Source of the DNA: Synergistaceae bacterium
GTDB taxonomy: Bacteria; Synergistota; Synergistia; Synergistales; Aminithiophilaceae
Length of the DNA stretch: 64,000 nucleotides
Assembly (NCBI GenBank): GCA_016756725.1
Contig: JAESII010000007.1
Coordinates: forward strand, 124,001 to 188,000
Direction: 5' to 3'
Positions 22,647-32,047 of this stretch are shown piece by piece (positions within the stretch are counted from its first letter, which is position 1; each line of letters starts with the position of its first letter). The notes under the pieces were generated by a model, which was not told where the DNA came from, did no database searches, and saw only the letters and a program-made list of their open reading frames with translations. Made by a program: the position numbers and the translations under genes.

Positions 22647-23954
22647 TCAGCAGTCGAAGACGGTCTGCTCCTCCACATCCGTCGTCAGGGCTCGGAAGGC
22701 CCGTTCGATGAGGCTCCGGCGAAGGGCGAACTCCTCCTCGGCCGGAAGATCGGGATTGCCCAGGGGATGAGGAATAGCCACACCGGGAACGATCCGGTTT
22801 GCGCCCACGGTGAGGGAGATGGGCACAATGGTGGCGATGTGAACGACGGGGAACCCGGCCCGTTCGATTTCCTTGACCATCGCTGCGCCGCAGCGGGTGC
22901 AGGTGCCTCAAGTCGAGGTGAGAATGACGGCGTCAACGCCGTCGGCCTTGAGCTGTTCGGCGATCTCCGTGCCGAAGCGGGAGCAGTTCTTCACCGGCGT
23001 TCCCGTGCCGACCGTCGAGAAGTAATATTCGTAGAGGCGGCCGAAGACACCTTCCTTTTCGAGGGCCCTCAGGGCGTCGAGGGGGACGACCCGGTCGGGG
23101 TCGTCGTTGACGTAGGTCCGGTCATAACCACCGTGAACGGACTCGAAGGCCTGAGCCGTCAGGTCCTCGAGAGATTCCAGGGAGTAGCGGCCGAAGTGGG
23201 AGGCCGACGAAACCTCGATCCTGTCGGGGTTGCCCATGGGAACGACACCGCCCGAGTTGACGAGGGCGATGGTGGCCCCCTTGAGGTCCTTCAGGGCCGG
23301 AGCGGGCGGGACGCGGTCGAAGACGGGCATTTCGAACTCGGTCCTGAAGGGCTGACCGTGGAATTTGGCCAAGGCCATCTCGACAGCACGGACGGCGCCG
23401 TTTTCGGCGAAGAAGAAGTTCTTTCGTCGCCCCCGCGATAGATAACCCTCCTCCTCGGCCGTTCCCTGAAGCTCGCCGTTGAGGAGCTTGGCGGCCAGGG
23501 CACCCATGGCCTGAAGGGCGACCTTCATCCCCCGGGCGCTGTCTGCGACGGGAACGATGTAGATGTCGCGGCTGTAGATCTCGACGCCGGGGTTCTCGGG
23601 GTAAAGCCCCGTCAGGGCCGGGACGTTCAGCTCCTCCGTGACGGACCGGCAGACCTCGCCGCAGGCCATGCCGTAACGGCCGGCGTTGAAGGCCGGGCCG
23701 GCGATGACCAGATCGGGCTCGAAGGAGGCGATCCGGCGGAGCACCTCGCGCCGGGTGCTTTCGAGGTTCTCGGCGAAATGGTTGTCGCCGCACCAGACGG
23801 TGGCGACGACCTGGGCCTCGTCACCGAGAAGGGCCTGAAGCTGAAGCCCCGGCCCGAGAGCGCCCTCGACGGTGACGGGCTCGAGATGGGCCGACTCTTC
23901 ACCGCCCTGGCCGGCGAAAAACTGGTTCACGTAGTGGACGACGCGCTTGGTCAT
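22647..23954 (-). CDS. grdB: Glycine/sarcosine/betaine reductase component B selenoprotein subunit, with UGA (22908-22910) read as selenocysteine
   Basis: ORFs 22908..23978 and 22647..22880 are one protein: ...KADGVDAVILTST-U-GTCTRCGAAMVKEIERAGFPVVHIATIVPISLTVGANRIVPGVAIPHPLGNPDLPAEEE...; start MTKRVVHYVNQFFAGQGGEE. Confidence 0.95.
22881..22895 (-). promoter_or_regulatory. Candidate bacterial SECIS hairpin for GrdB
   Basis: Minus-strand CGCTGC-GGC-GCAGCG, perfect 6-bp stem with 3-nt loop, starting 12 nt after the UGA. Confidence 0.45.
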
Positions 23955-23968
23955 CTCTCTTTCCCCCT

Positions 23969-25243
23969 TTAGACCCAACGGGAGCCGATGGCGCTGAAGC
24001 CGAGCTCGTTCGTCGAACCGATGATGGCCTGGATCTCCGTCTCGATGGACCCGTCGGGGCGGAGACTGGACTCATTGCCCCCCGAAAGGGTAGCGATCGA
24101 CTCGGGCCAGCCCAGGACGCGATCCATGGGCGGAACGACGACGATGGCGTTGACGTTGCCGGCCGAAACGACGGCCGTCGCCTCCGGCACGGCATCGGCC
24201 AGTCCCTGGCTGGCGCCGTCGGCACCGGCGGCCTCGTCGGTGATGAGGACCGTCCTGATACCCCGACGCTCCAGCTTGGCGCAGTTCATGACCAGGTCCG
24301 TGTCGGGATTGCCGTAACCCTCTTCGGTGACGATGGCCACGTCGGCGCCGATCAGGGAGGCCAGCTTGGCCGTGTAGCTCGACGAGCGCTTCTTGTCGAC
24401 GAGAATGACGTTTTCGTTGGTCACGATGACACCCAGAAAGTCAAGGTCAATTCCGTGGCGGCGGTAGAGTTCGGCGATGACGGGGTTGTTCAGGTGGTGG
24501 TAGGTGGTGTTCTTGTCGCAGGCCGAGACGCAGTTGCCCGAGGCGACGGCGCCGTCGAGGACCTCGTTGGGATGAATGAGGGTGGGCAGGATCTTCTTCA
24601 CGTCGACGCCGTAGAGATAGGTGTCGTGGAGAAGGCCCTGGGACTGGAGCATGTAGATGTAGACGAAGCGGGGAAGGTCGGAATTCCGTCCCGCCAGGGG
24701 AGGCAGCTCGTAGGTTTCGGTCCGGTCCGGAGCGACGGACGCGCAGGCCTTGGCCAGATAGTGGGCCAGGCGGAGACCGGCCATCCGCAGAGCTCCCTCG
24801 TAGGCATGCTTTTCCAGCCCCTCTTCGGGCTCGGCGATGAGGACGAGATTCTTCGTCTTCGAGAAGGGCGTGTAGTCGGCCCCGGGGCCACACATGTCGA
24901 TGAAGCCCTCCTGGAAGCCGACGACGGGCGCGCAGGTCACGACAGCGGCACCTTCGAGAACAAGTGTCGCCCCCTCGCCGACGGTCTCGACATCGCCGAT
25001 GAATCCGGGGAAGACCTCTCCGGGCCCCTCCACCTTACAGCGCGGCTCGATCACGTCCTTGACGGGAATGATCCTCACGCTTTCGCCGGGCCTGGCGATC
25101 TCCAGACGCATCTTCGTCAGGGGAATGCCCTCAAGACACCGCAGGGCCTCATCGGAATCGACGGTGAGCAGCCCTCCGGCAAGGCCCGTGGCAGGGCCGA
25201 AAACGAGGTCTTCGACGACAGCCCGGCGCAGTTCCAGTTTCAT
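23969..25243 (-). CDS. grdE: Glycine/sarcosine/betaine reductase component B alpha/beta proprotein (GrdE/GrdG/GrdI type)
   Basis: MKLELRRAVVEDLVFGP...; processing motif SGN|CVSACDKNTTYHHLNNPVI; NPDTDLVMNCAKLERRG. Substrate class (glycine, sarcosine or betaine) not resolved. Confidence 0.92.
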   Translation of the reverse strand: MKLELRRAVVEDLVFGPATGLAGGLLTVDSDEALRCLEGIPLTKMRLEIARPGESVRIIPVKDVIEPRCKVEGPGEVFPGFIGDVETVGEGATLVLEGAAVVTCAPVVGFQEGFIDMCGPGADYTPFSKTKNLVLIAEPEEGLEKHAYEGALRMAGLRLAHYLAKACASVAPDRTETYELPPLAGRNSDLPRFVYIYMLQSQGLLHDTYLYGVDVKKILPTLIHPNEVLDGAVASGNCVSACDKNTTYHHLNNPVIAELYRRHGIDLDFLGVIVTNENVILVDKKRSSSYTAKLASLIGADVAIVTEEGYGNPDTDLVMNCAKLERRGIRTVLITDEAAGADGASQGLADAVPEATAVVSAGNVNAIVVVPPMDRVLGWPESIATLSGGNESSLRPDGSIETEIQAIIGSTNELGFSAIGSRWV

Positions 25244-25402
25244 GACGCCACCTCCCCGCCTCTCCTCCAGGAGCAGGCTTATGGTTTTTCCTCCCTACTA
25301 TGGTAGAACCGGAGTGAAAGGGGCGCATTAGTCGGAAGGCGCAAGAGATGCTACTCTGAAGGGGATTCTTTTGTCATCCTGCACAAATAAGGGGGGAGGT
25401 CC

Positions 25403-26599
25403 ATGCAGGCCGATCTCGCGCAGAACGTGGCCGAGGTGGCCCAGGCCACGATCAATCATCACGTCATCATCACCGACGAGAGGGGACGGATCATCGGCGC
25501 CAGCCAAAAGGAGCGCGTCGGATGCCTCCACAGCCCCTCCCTTGAGGCCATCAACCGAAGAAAGGAAGTGGTGACTTCCGTCGACGAGGCCCGGCGCCTC
25601 GGTGACGTCCGCCCCGGCGTCACACTGCCCATCGAGCTCGCCGGGGAGATCGTCGGCTCCGTCGCCATCGCTGGCCCGCCGGACGAGGTGATCCGCTTCG
25701 GCCATCTCGTCCGGCGCGAGGCCGAAGTCTTTCTCAAGGAACGGATGCTCCTTGAGGCACAGCTTCTCCGCGAAGGGGCGCGTCAACATCTCGTCCAGGA
25801 GATCTACGCCTTTTCCGGCGGCGACATGGACCGGGACTTTCTCCTCGCCCGGGGCCGGGAGATGGCCATCGATCTGGCCCTTCCCCGGCTCTGCATCGTC
25901 ATCGACCTGGCTCCTTTTCTGACGGGCGAGGCCAAGGCGGAAGAAGGCCCCGCAAGACGGAGGATCGCCGCCGAGATCGAGGGAGCCTTCCGGGGCCATC
26001 AGGACCTGACGGCCCTTTTGGGCAGCGACAAGCTCGTCGTCATTCCCGCCGTGCCGCGCAAGGGAGGCGCCTTCCTGGAGGAGCTGACCGGCCGCTGCCG
26101 CTCCCTGGCCGAAAGCCTGGACCGCCGGGGCCGGCCGATCTCCTTCGGCATCGGGCCCACGGCGGAAGGCCCCGAAGAGCTCTCCCAGTCGCTGCGCAGC
26201 GCCTGGCGGGCCCTCGTCCTGGGACGGCGGGCTACAGGCGGCCCCGGCATCTTCCTCTACGAAGACTACCTCCTCGACGATCTCCTGGCCGGCGCCGACC
26301 GCCGTCTGGCCCGCACCTTCGTTCGGCGGACCCTGGGCGATCTGGCCGATCAGCACGACTTCGACGAACTGAAGACCACCGTCCGGGCCTGGATGGCCTC
26401 TCCCTTCCATCCCGGCCGTGCGGCGAAGGAGCTGGCCATCCACCGAAACACCCTCAGTTACCGGCTCGACAAGATCGGCCGCCTCACGGGCCTGGACCTT
26501 CGCGACTTCCGCCAGCTCTTTTCGCTGGCCCTGGCCCTCCGCATCCGAGAACACCCGGCCCTGGCGGAACCGAAACGGAAGGACGGCGAATGCAAATGA
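25403..26599 (+). CDS. CdaR-family (sugar diacid recognition) transcriptional regulator
   Basis: N-terminal diacid_rec pattern (QNVAEVAQATINHHVIITDERGRIIGASQKERVGCLH) and C-terminal PucR-type HTH (ELAIHRNTLSYRLDKIGRLTGLDLRDF). Confidence 0.88.
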   Translation: MQADLAQNVAEVAQATINHHVIITDERGRIIGASQKERVGCLHSPSLEAINRRKEVVTSVDEARRLGDVRPGVTLPIELAGEIVGSVAIAGPPDEVIRFGHLVRREAEVFLKERMLLEAQLLREGARQHLVQEIYAFSGGDMDRDFLLARGREMAIDLALPRLCIVIDLAPFLTGEAKAEEGPARRRIAAEIEGAFRGHQDLTALLGSDKLVVIPAVPRKGGAFLEELTGRCRSLAESLDRRGRPISFGIGPTAEGPEELSQSLRSAWRALVLGRRATGGPGIFLYEDYLLDDLLAGADRRLARTFVRRTLGDLADQHDFDELKTTVRAWMASPFHPGRAAKELAIHRNTLSYRLDKIGRLTGLDLRDFRQLFSLALALRIREHPALAEPKRKDGECK

Positions 26600-27258
26600 G
26601 CCTGCTCGCATTTCAGAATCTCCGCTTCTCCCTCAACGACGGGCCCGGTCCCGCTCTGGCCGGGCAGGTGCAGCCCCGATCAGTTCTGGAGATCAAGGGC
26701 CCCTCGGGAGCCGGAAAATCGACGCTTCTCCGCGTCCTGGCCCGGCTTTCACCCTTCGAAGAAGGGAACATCACCTTCCGGGGCAAGCCGTCATCGACCG
26801 TGGCAGCCCCTCTCTGGCGGCGCCAGGTCCAGTACCTGCACCAGCAGCCCGTCCTCGTCGACGGCACCGTCGAGGACAATCTCCGCCTTCCCTGGAGCCT
26901 CAAGGGATACCAGGAGGTTCCGCGCCCGGAAGAGGACGATCTTTTCTCCGCCCTCGAAAGGTTGAGCCTCGACGGAAGTCTCCTCCACCGCGACAGCCGC
27001 CTTCTTTCAGGCGGGGAAAAGGCCCGCGTCGCCTTGGCCCGAAGCTTTCTCGCCGGGCCGACGGTGCTCCTCCTCGACGAGCCGACGGCCTCCCTCGACG
27101 AGGAAAGCCGCAAGGCTCTGCTGAAGGCCCTTCGACAATGGCTTGAGATCGGGGCCGACGAGCGGGGCCTCGTTCTCGTCTCTCACCGCGACGACAGGGC
27201 CTACTTCGATCGCGGCATGACCCTCGAACTGGAACCTCGCCGAGGCGGACAGTCATGA
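26590..27258 (+). CDS. ABC transporter ATP-binding protein (FetA/YbbL-like)
   Basis: Walker A GPSGAGKSTLLR; LLSGGEKARVALARSFLAGPTVLLLDEPTASLDEESR; followed by a UPF0014-type permease. Confidence 0.9.
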   Translation: MQMSLLAFQNLRFSLNDGPGPALAGQVQPRSVLEIKGPSGAGKSTLLRVLARLSPFEEGNITFRGKPSSTVAAPLWRRQVQYLHQQPVLVDGTVEDNLRLPWSLKGYQEVPRPEEDDLFSALERLSLDGSLLHRDSRLLSGGEKARVALARSFLAGPTVLLLDEPTASLDEESRKALLKALRQWLEIGADERGLVLVSHRDDRAYFDRGMTLELEPRRGGQS

Positions 27259-28061
27259 GCACCGTGACGCCGATCATCACCGACCTGCAGCTTCTGACCT
27301 CCCTTTCGCTCCTTCTCGTTTCCGGAGCAGTATCGGCCCTTTTCGACCTGGGCCTTCTCCGGTCCCTCCTCTGGGGAGCCTTCCGGGCCTTTCTTCAGCT
27401 CACCCTCATCGGCTACGCCCTGGGCTTTCTCTTTTCCCAGGAGAGGCTTCTCGTCGTCGCCGCCGTCGTGACCGTCATGACAGGTATCGCCACCCAGGCA
27501 GCCACGTCCCGGGTCCCGTCGGTGCAGCGCTTCCCTCATCTGCTGGCCTTCGGCTCCCTCTGGGCCAGCACCTTTCTGGTTGGGACCATCGTCCTGGCCC
27601 TCGTCATCAGGGCCGACCCCTGGTACACGCCGCGCGTCGCCATCCCCATCTTCGGCATGATCCTCGGCAACGCCATGACGGGCATCTCCCTCTCTCTGGA
27701 GCGGCTCTTTTCCTCCGTCCGGGAGGGATCGGAAACGGTCGAGGCCCTTCTCGCCCTGGGAGCCACACCCTGGGAGGCCGTCCAGGGCCGCGTCCGCAGC
27801 GCCATCGGGGCCGGCATGACGCCGACGATCAACAACCTCATGGTCGTCGGCCTCGTCAGCCTGCCGGGAATGATGACGGGCCAGATTCTGGGCGGTGCCG
27901 ATCCTCTCCAGGCCGTCCGCTACCAGATCGTCGTCATGTACATGATCTCCGCCGCCGTCGCCGCAGGCTGTCTTCTTTTGACGGGCCTCGGCTACCGGCG
28001 GCTCTTCACCGCCGACGGAGCCCTCCGGCCGGACCTGAGAGAGAGCCTCAGAAACCGCTGA
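27255..28061 (+). CDS. ABC transporter permease (FetB/UPF0014 family)
   Basis: RSLLWGAFRAFLQLTLIGYAL...PIFGMILGNAMTGISLSLERLFSSVREGSETVEALLALGATPWEA...NNLMVVGLVSLPGMMTGQILGGADP. Confidence 0.92.
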   Translation: MSTVTPIITDLQLLTSLSLLLVSGAVSALFDLGLLRSLLWGAFRAFLQLTLIGYALGFLFSQERLLVVAAVVTVMTGIATQAATSRVPSVQRFPHLLAFGSLWASTFLVGTIVLALVIRADPWYTPRVAIPIFGMILGNAMTGISLSLERLFSSVREGSETVEALLALGATPWEAVQGRVRSAIGAGMTPTINNLMVVGLVSLPGMMTGQILGGADPLQAVRYQIVVMYMISAAVAAGCLLLTGLGYRRLFTADGALRPDLRESLRNR

Positions 28062-28072
28062 CAGCCCCTCGC

Positions 28073-28117
28073 GACAAGCGGGGAAGCCGCCCGGCCCGGG
28101 CGGCTTCCCCGCTTGTC
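28073..28117. terminator. Perfect 22-bp-arm hairpin between convergent genes
   Basis: gacaagcggggaagccgcccgg-c-ccgggcggcttccccgcttgtc. Confidence 0.75.
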
Positions 28118-28139
28118 TCTGAAGAAGGAGCAGAAAAGC

Positions 28140-29474
28140 TCAGGCCAGAGGCCTTTCGCTCTCGATGAAGCGGACGCCTTCCTCCTCAAGGAGCTTCAGT
28201 GCCGGCTCGTAGACCTCGGGCAGGACCGGGGCATGAACGCCGGGGACGTTGAACCCGCCGCGGAGGATGAGGAGAGCGCCGATGGCCGGCGGAATGCCCG
28301 TCGTCCGCGCGATGGAGGTGTCGCCGTCGGGAATGCCGTAGTCGACGAGGGTCGAACGGCGCTCGACGACGGAGCCATCGGCCTTTTCGATGACATAGCG
28401 GTGCTCCATGACCACGAGATCCCTCTCGCCAGGTGCGAAGACGAGTTTTTCTCCGTAGAGGAAGGAGACGACGTCGCGGAGACTCCCCTTCTCCATGGGG
28501 ATGGGCCTCTCGTCGAGCAGGCCCAGCCAACGGAGCTTCATGTAGACTGACGAGTAGGGCGCCAGGCCGAGGAACTTTCTCAGGGCCTCGTCCACATCGT
28601 CTCCCGCAGCGGCGCCGACGAGCTGTCCCGTGAGACCGGCGAAGGTGAGTCCCCTGAAGTCACGTTCGTCGAGATCGAAAAGGTGCAGATCCTGCATGGC
28701 GCAGATCATCTCGGACCAGCCGGGGAAGCGGAGCGTCCCCCGGTAGACGGTCTTCACTTCGGGCATGCCGTAGTGCTCGATGTAGGGCAGGGAATCGGCG
28801 TTGGCGTACTGCTCGAACCAGCCGCAGCCGGCGATCTCGATGAGCGATGCCTTGCGGAAGGTCTCCCCGTCGGGCCAGATCACGACCTGGCCATCCTGGA
28901 GGATCCGAGCCTCCCGCTTGCTCGCCCCGATGAGTCCCGAAGGAGCCCAGGAGAGCTTGTAGCCCAGGGGATTGTCGTTGGCCTCCCGGGCCGGCAGAGC
29001 GCCGCACCAGGAGTGGAAGGAGCGGATTTTGCCTCCGCCCTGGTGGATCTCGTGGATCGTCTTGGCCGCCGACATGTGGTCGATGCCGGGGTCGAGACCG
29101 AGCTCGCAGAGAAGGACGAGCCCCTTCTCCTTCGCCTTGCCGTCAAGGGCCCTCATGTCGTCCTTGATGTAGGAGGGGTTGACGTAGTGGATGCCCGCCT
29201 CGACACAGGCCGCCGCCGCCGGAGCCATGAGGGCCGCCGGAAGGAGGTTGATGACGATGTCGGGCTCGACCTCAACCAGGATGGCGGGCAGTTCGGTGGC
29301 GACGTCGCGGACCAGCCCCCTGCCGCGGGGATTGCCCTTGAGGACCCGGTCGAAGTTGTCCCCGTTGAGGTCGACGACGGTCACCGAGACTTCGGGATCG
29401 CGCAAAAGGTATTGGACGCAGGGACCGGCCACTCTTCCGGCCCCGAGGACGAGAACATGCTTCACGGCAAACAC
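28140..29474 (-). CDS. Saccharopine dehydrogenase-like protein
   Basis: VLVLGAGRVAGPCVQYLLRDPEVSVTVVDLN; LCELGLDPGIDHMSAAKTI; SWCGALPAREANDNPLGYKLSWAPSG. Confidence 0.9.
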   Translation of the reverse strand: MFAVKHVLVLGAGRVAGPCVQYLLRDPEVSVTVVDLNGDNFDRVLKGNPRGRGLVRDVATELPAILVEVEPDIVINLLPAALMAPAAAACVEAGIHYVNPSYIKDDMRALDGKAKEKGLVLLCELGLDPGIDHMSAAKTIHEIHQGGGKIRSFHSWCGALPAREANDNPLGYKLSWAPSGLIGASKREARILQDGQVVIWPDGETFRKASLIEIAGCGWFEQYANADSLPYIEHYGMPEVKTVYRGTLRFPGWSEMICAMQDLHLFDLDERDFRGLTFAGLTGQLVGAAAGDDVDEALRKFLGLAPYSSVYMKLRWLGLLDERPIPMEKGSLRDVVSFLYGEKLVFAPGERDLVVMEHRYVIEKADGSVVERRSTLVDYGIPDGDTSIARTTGIPPAIGALLILRGGFNVPGVHAPVLPEVYEPALKLLEEEGVRFIESERPLA

Positions 29475-29489
29475 ACCTTTCTTTCTGAA

Positions 29490-29523
29490 GGCCGGGGAGC
29501 CCCCTCTTCGGGGCTCCCCGGCC
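29490..29523. terminator. Stable intergenic hairpin between NhaC and saccharopine dehydrogenase-like genes
   Basis: ggccggggagcccc-ctcttc-ggggctccccggcc. Confidence 0.5.
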
Positions 29524-29545
29524 GGGAATAGCCTTCTGTCGACGA

Positions 29546-31087
29546 TCAGGCCTGGGGTTTGGAGGCGTACTTGCGGTCCGACAGCTGTTCGCCCCAGATC
29601 TTGCCGAAGGTGACGATGAAGAGGAACACGAGGCCTACGGCCAGGGCGAGGACGACGGGCGAATCGAAGAAGCCGGCCACGAGATAGGAGATGATGCTTG
29701 CCAGGGCGACGGTTACGGCGTAGGGCAGCTGAGTCTTGACGTGATCGATGTGGTCACAGGCGGCCCCCATGGAGGATAGCACGGTCGTGTCCGAAATGGG
29801 AGAGCAGTGATCGCCGAAAAGACCTCCGCTGAGGACGGCTCCGATGGAGGCGTAAAGCGGGGCGCCCAGGGCCGCCGAAGCGGGAATGGCCAGAGGCACG
29901 AGGATGGCGAAAGTACCCCAGGAGGAGCCGGTGGCGAAGGAGATGGCCGCGCCGGTGATGAAGAGAAGGGCGGGGATGGCCCAGCCGGGGACGTTGCCCT
30001 GGGCGATGCCGACGATGTAGTTGGCCGTTCCCAGGGCCTTGCAGACCGAACCCAAAGACCAGGAGAGGACGAGGATCATGAGGATGAAGACGATCTCCTT
30101 GGCCCCGTCCATGTACATCTTGAAGGCCTCGGCGCCGGTCTTGACCTTGTAGTAGAGCATAAACCCGATGCAGGTCACGGCACCCATGAAGTAGCCGAAA
30201 CAGAGAGCCGACCGCAGGACGGGACCGGGGGCGGGCTTGAAGGGGAAACCATGGGGGATGAGCAGGCCGAAAATGCAGGCGAAGAGAACGACGAGGGGGA
30301 CGATCATCATCGTCGCATTGGCCTTGTTCCCCCTGTCCTGACTGATGTCGACGGCGGGACGGGCCGGCTTGGCTTCCGGCCAGAGGGGCTGCCCCGTCTC
30401 GAGGGTACGCTTTTCGGCGCGGTACATGGCGCTGAACTCAAAGCCCAGGAAGGCCACGAGGGGAATCATGACGAGCGTCCCGATGGCGTAGAACTGGAAG
30501 GGAATGACCTTGACGAAGGCGGCGAACTCCGATTCGACCATGCCGAGGGCATCGAACTCCTTCTTGATGAGACCCATGATGTAGATGCCCCAGCCGATGA
30601 AGGGGACGAGAATACAGACCGGCGAAGCCGTGCTGTCCAGAAGCCAGGCCAGCTTCTCGCGGCTGATGCGGAGCTTGTCGGTGATGGGCTGGAAGGTGGG
30701 ACCCAGGATGAGGGGATTGCCCGAGTCGGAGAAGAAGATGGCCAGCCCGCCAAACCAGACGGCCATCTGGGCCTTGGCGCGGGTGTTGATCCAGGAGGCC
30801 ACCTTGGCTGCGAAGGCGTTGGCCCCACCCGAATGGGTGATGACGCCGACGAATCCGCCGATGAAGACCATCATGACGAGCAGGCTCGAGTTGTAGCCGT
30901 CAGCAGCCTGCTTGAAGATGTAGTCCTTGATGAAGAGGGTCAGGGCCTCGATGGGGTTCCATCCGGCCAGAGCCAGGGCTCCCAGGAGACCGCCGAAAAA
31001 AAGGGCCGTGATGACGTTCTTGTACTTGATGGCGATGATGACGGCCACCAGAGGGGGAAGAATAGAAAAAATGCCGTAATGCTCCAC
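29546..31087 (-). CDS. NhaC-family Na+/H+ antiporter
   Basis: GTG start VEHYGIFSILPPLVAVIIAIKYKNVITALFFGGLLGAL; SGNPLILGPTFQPITDKLRISREKLAWLLDSTASPV; GDHCSPISDTTVLSSMGAACDHIDHVKTQLPYA. Confidence 0.92.
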   Translation of the reverse strand: MEHYGIFSILPPLVAVIIAIKYKNVITALFFGGLLGALALAGWNPIEALTLFIKDYIFKQAADGYNSSLLVMMVFIGGFVGVITHSGGANAFAAKVASWINTRAKAQMAVWFGGLAIFFSDSGNPLILGPTFQPITDKLRISREKLAWLLDSTASPVCILVPFIGWGIYIMGLIKKEFDALGMVESEFAAFVKVIPFQFYAIGTLVMIPLVAFLGFEFSAMYRAEKRTLETGQPLWPEAKPARPAVDISQDRGNKANATMMIVPLVVLFACIFGLLIPHGFPFKPAPGPVLRSALCFGYFMGAVTCIGFMLYYKVKTGAEAFKMYMDGAKEIVFILMILVLSWSLGSVCKALGTANYIVGIAQGNVPGWAIPALLFITGAAISFATGSSWGTFAILVPLAIPASAALGAPLYASIGAVLSGGLFGDHCSPISDTTVLSSMGAACDHIDHVKTQLPYAVTVALASIISYLVAGFFDSPVVLALAVGLVFLFIVTFGKIWGEQLSDRKYASKPQA

Positions 31088-31262
31088 CGATAACGCCTCC
31101 CTTTCGTCCTGCACGGGGCAGGGTTTCTCACCGTTCCCGCCGCCGGACCCTCCCTGAACCACTCACCTCCTTTGTCGGGACGGCCCCGTCGGGGCGGGTG
31201 GAACAGACCGCTTGACGGCACCGACGTCTTTCAGACGGCGGAAAAGCGACAGCGGAACAGCC

Positions 31263-31967
31263 CTAAACGTAGCGGGCGGGCTGGAGACCCGTCGTGGCAA
31301 TGAGAGGCATGCGCCGGGTCATGAGGGAGTAGGTCGTAAAGATGTGGGCCTTCATCGTCGCCTCGGCCAGGGTCCCGTCACCGGAGGCGATGGCCTCGAC
31401 GATGCGCTCGTGCTCCTGGCAGCTCCGTGACTGGGAGGGGTCACGGAGAGGGCGGTCCGGTTCCTCGGGAACGTAGAAACGATCGAAGAAGAAGATGTAG
31501 AGCTCGGAGCGCCAGAAGGTCTGACGGACGAACCTCTCGATGTAGGGGTTGTGGGCCATCGTCGCCAGGAGCAAGTGGAACTCCTTGTTGATGTCGGTAT
31601 ACTCCTGGAGCTGACCGGTGCGGTAATGGTCCTTTTCGCGTTCGAGAAGATCCCGGACGTAACGGAGATCCTCCTCGGTACGGGACTGGGCCGCCTCGAG
31701 AGCGGCCTTTCCCTCGAGATAGATCCGGGCCTTGAAGGTATCGCGCATGTCCTCCGGCGTCAGCTTCGGGACATAGCATCCCTTGCCGTCGTGGGCCTCG
31801 AGAAGCCCTTCGGCAACGAGCTGCCTCATGGCATTCCGGATCGGCGTCCGGCTCAGGCCGAAGGCCTGGGCTAATTCAGACTCGACCAGGCGATCGCCTG
31901 GCCCGTAGGCCCGGGAGAGAATGAGCTCGATGATTCTCTGATGGGCCCGTTCCTCAGCTGTAGGCAA
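31263..31967 (-). CDS. GntR-family (FCD domain) transcriptional regulator
   Basis: winged HTH (ILSRAYGPGDRLVESELAQAFGLSRTPIRNAMRQLVAEGLLEAHDGKGCYV) plus FCD-like C-terminus. Confidence 0.93.
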   Translation of the reverse strand: MPTAEERAHQRIIELILSRAYGPGDRLVESELAQAFGLSRTPIRNAMRQLVAEGLLEAHDGKGCYVPKLTPEDMRDTFKARIYLEGKAALEAAQSRTEEDLRYVRDLLEREKDHYRTGQLQEYTDINKEFHLLLATMAHNPYIERFVRQTFWRSELYIFFFDRFYVPEEPDRPLRDPSQSRSCQEHERIVEAIASGDGTLAEATMKAHIFTTYSLMTRRMPLIATTGLQPARYV

Positions 31968-32018
31968 CGTTTATTCCCTTCTTTCACTAAGTCGTATCCC
32001 GAAGGGGATCCCAACCAG

Positions 32019-32047
32019 AACATACCGGACTCCAGAAGGATTGTCAA
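32019..32047 (-). promoter_or_regulatory. Sigma-70-type promoter upstream of the GntR gene
   Basis: minus strand TTGACA (32042-32047), 17-nt spacer, TATGTT (32019-32024). Confidence 0.6.

Noticed and set aside
22908-22910. UGA considered as an ordinary nonsense mutation in grdB
   Set aside because: Flanking residues match the conserved Sec-containing active site and the downstream frame is fully conserved to the natural C-terminus
22375-22911. 178-aa minus-strand ORF MRHLHPLRRSDGQGNRTG...
   Set aside because: Alternate frame over the grdB 3' end including the Sec codon region; explained by GrdB read-through
29807-31093. 428-aa plus-strand ORF
   Set aside because: Antisense shadow of the NhaC antiporter gene
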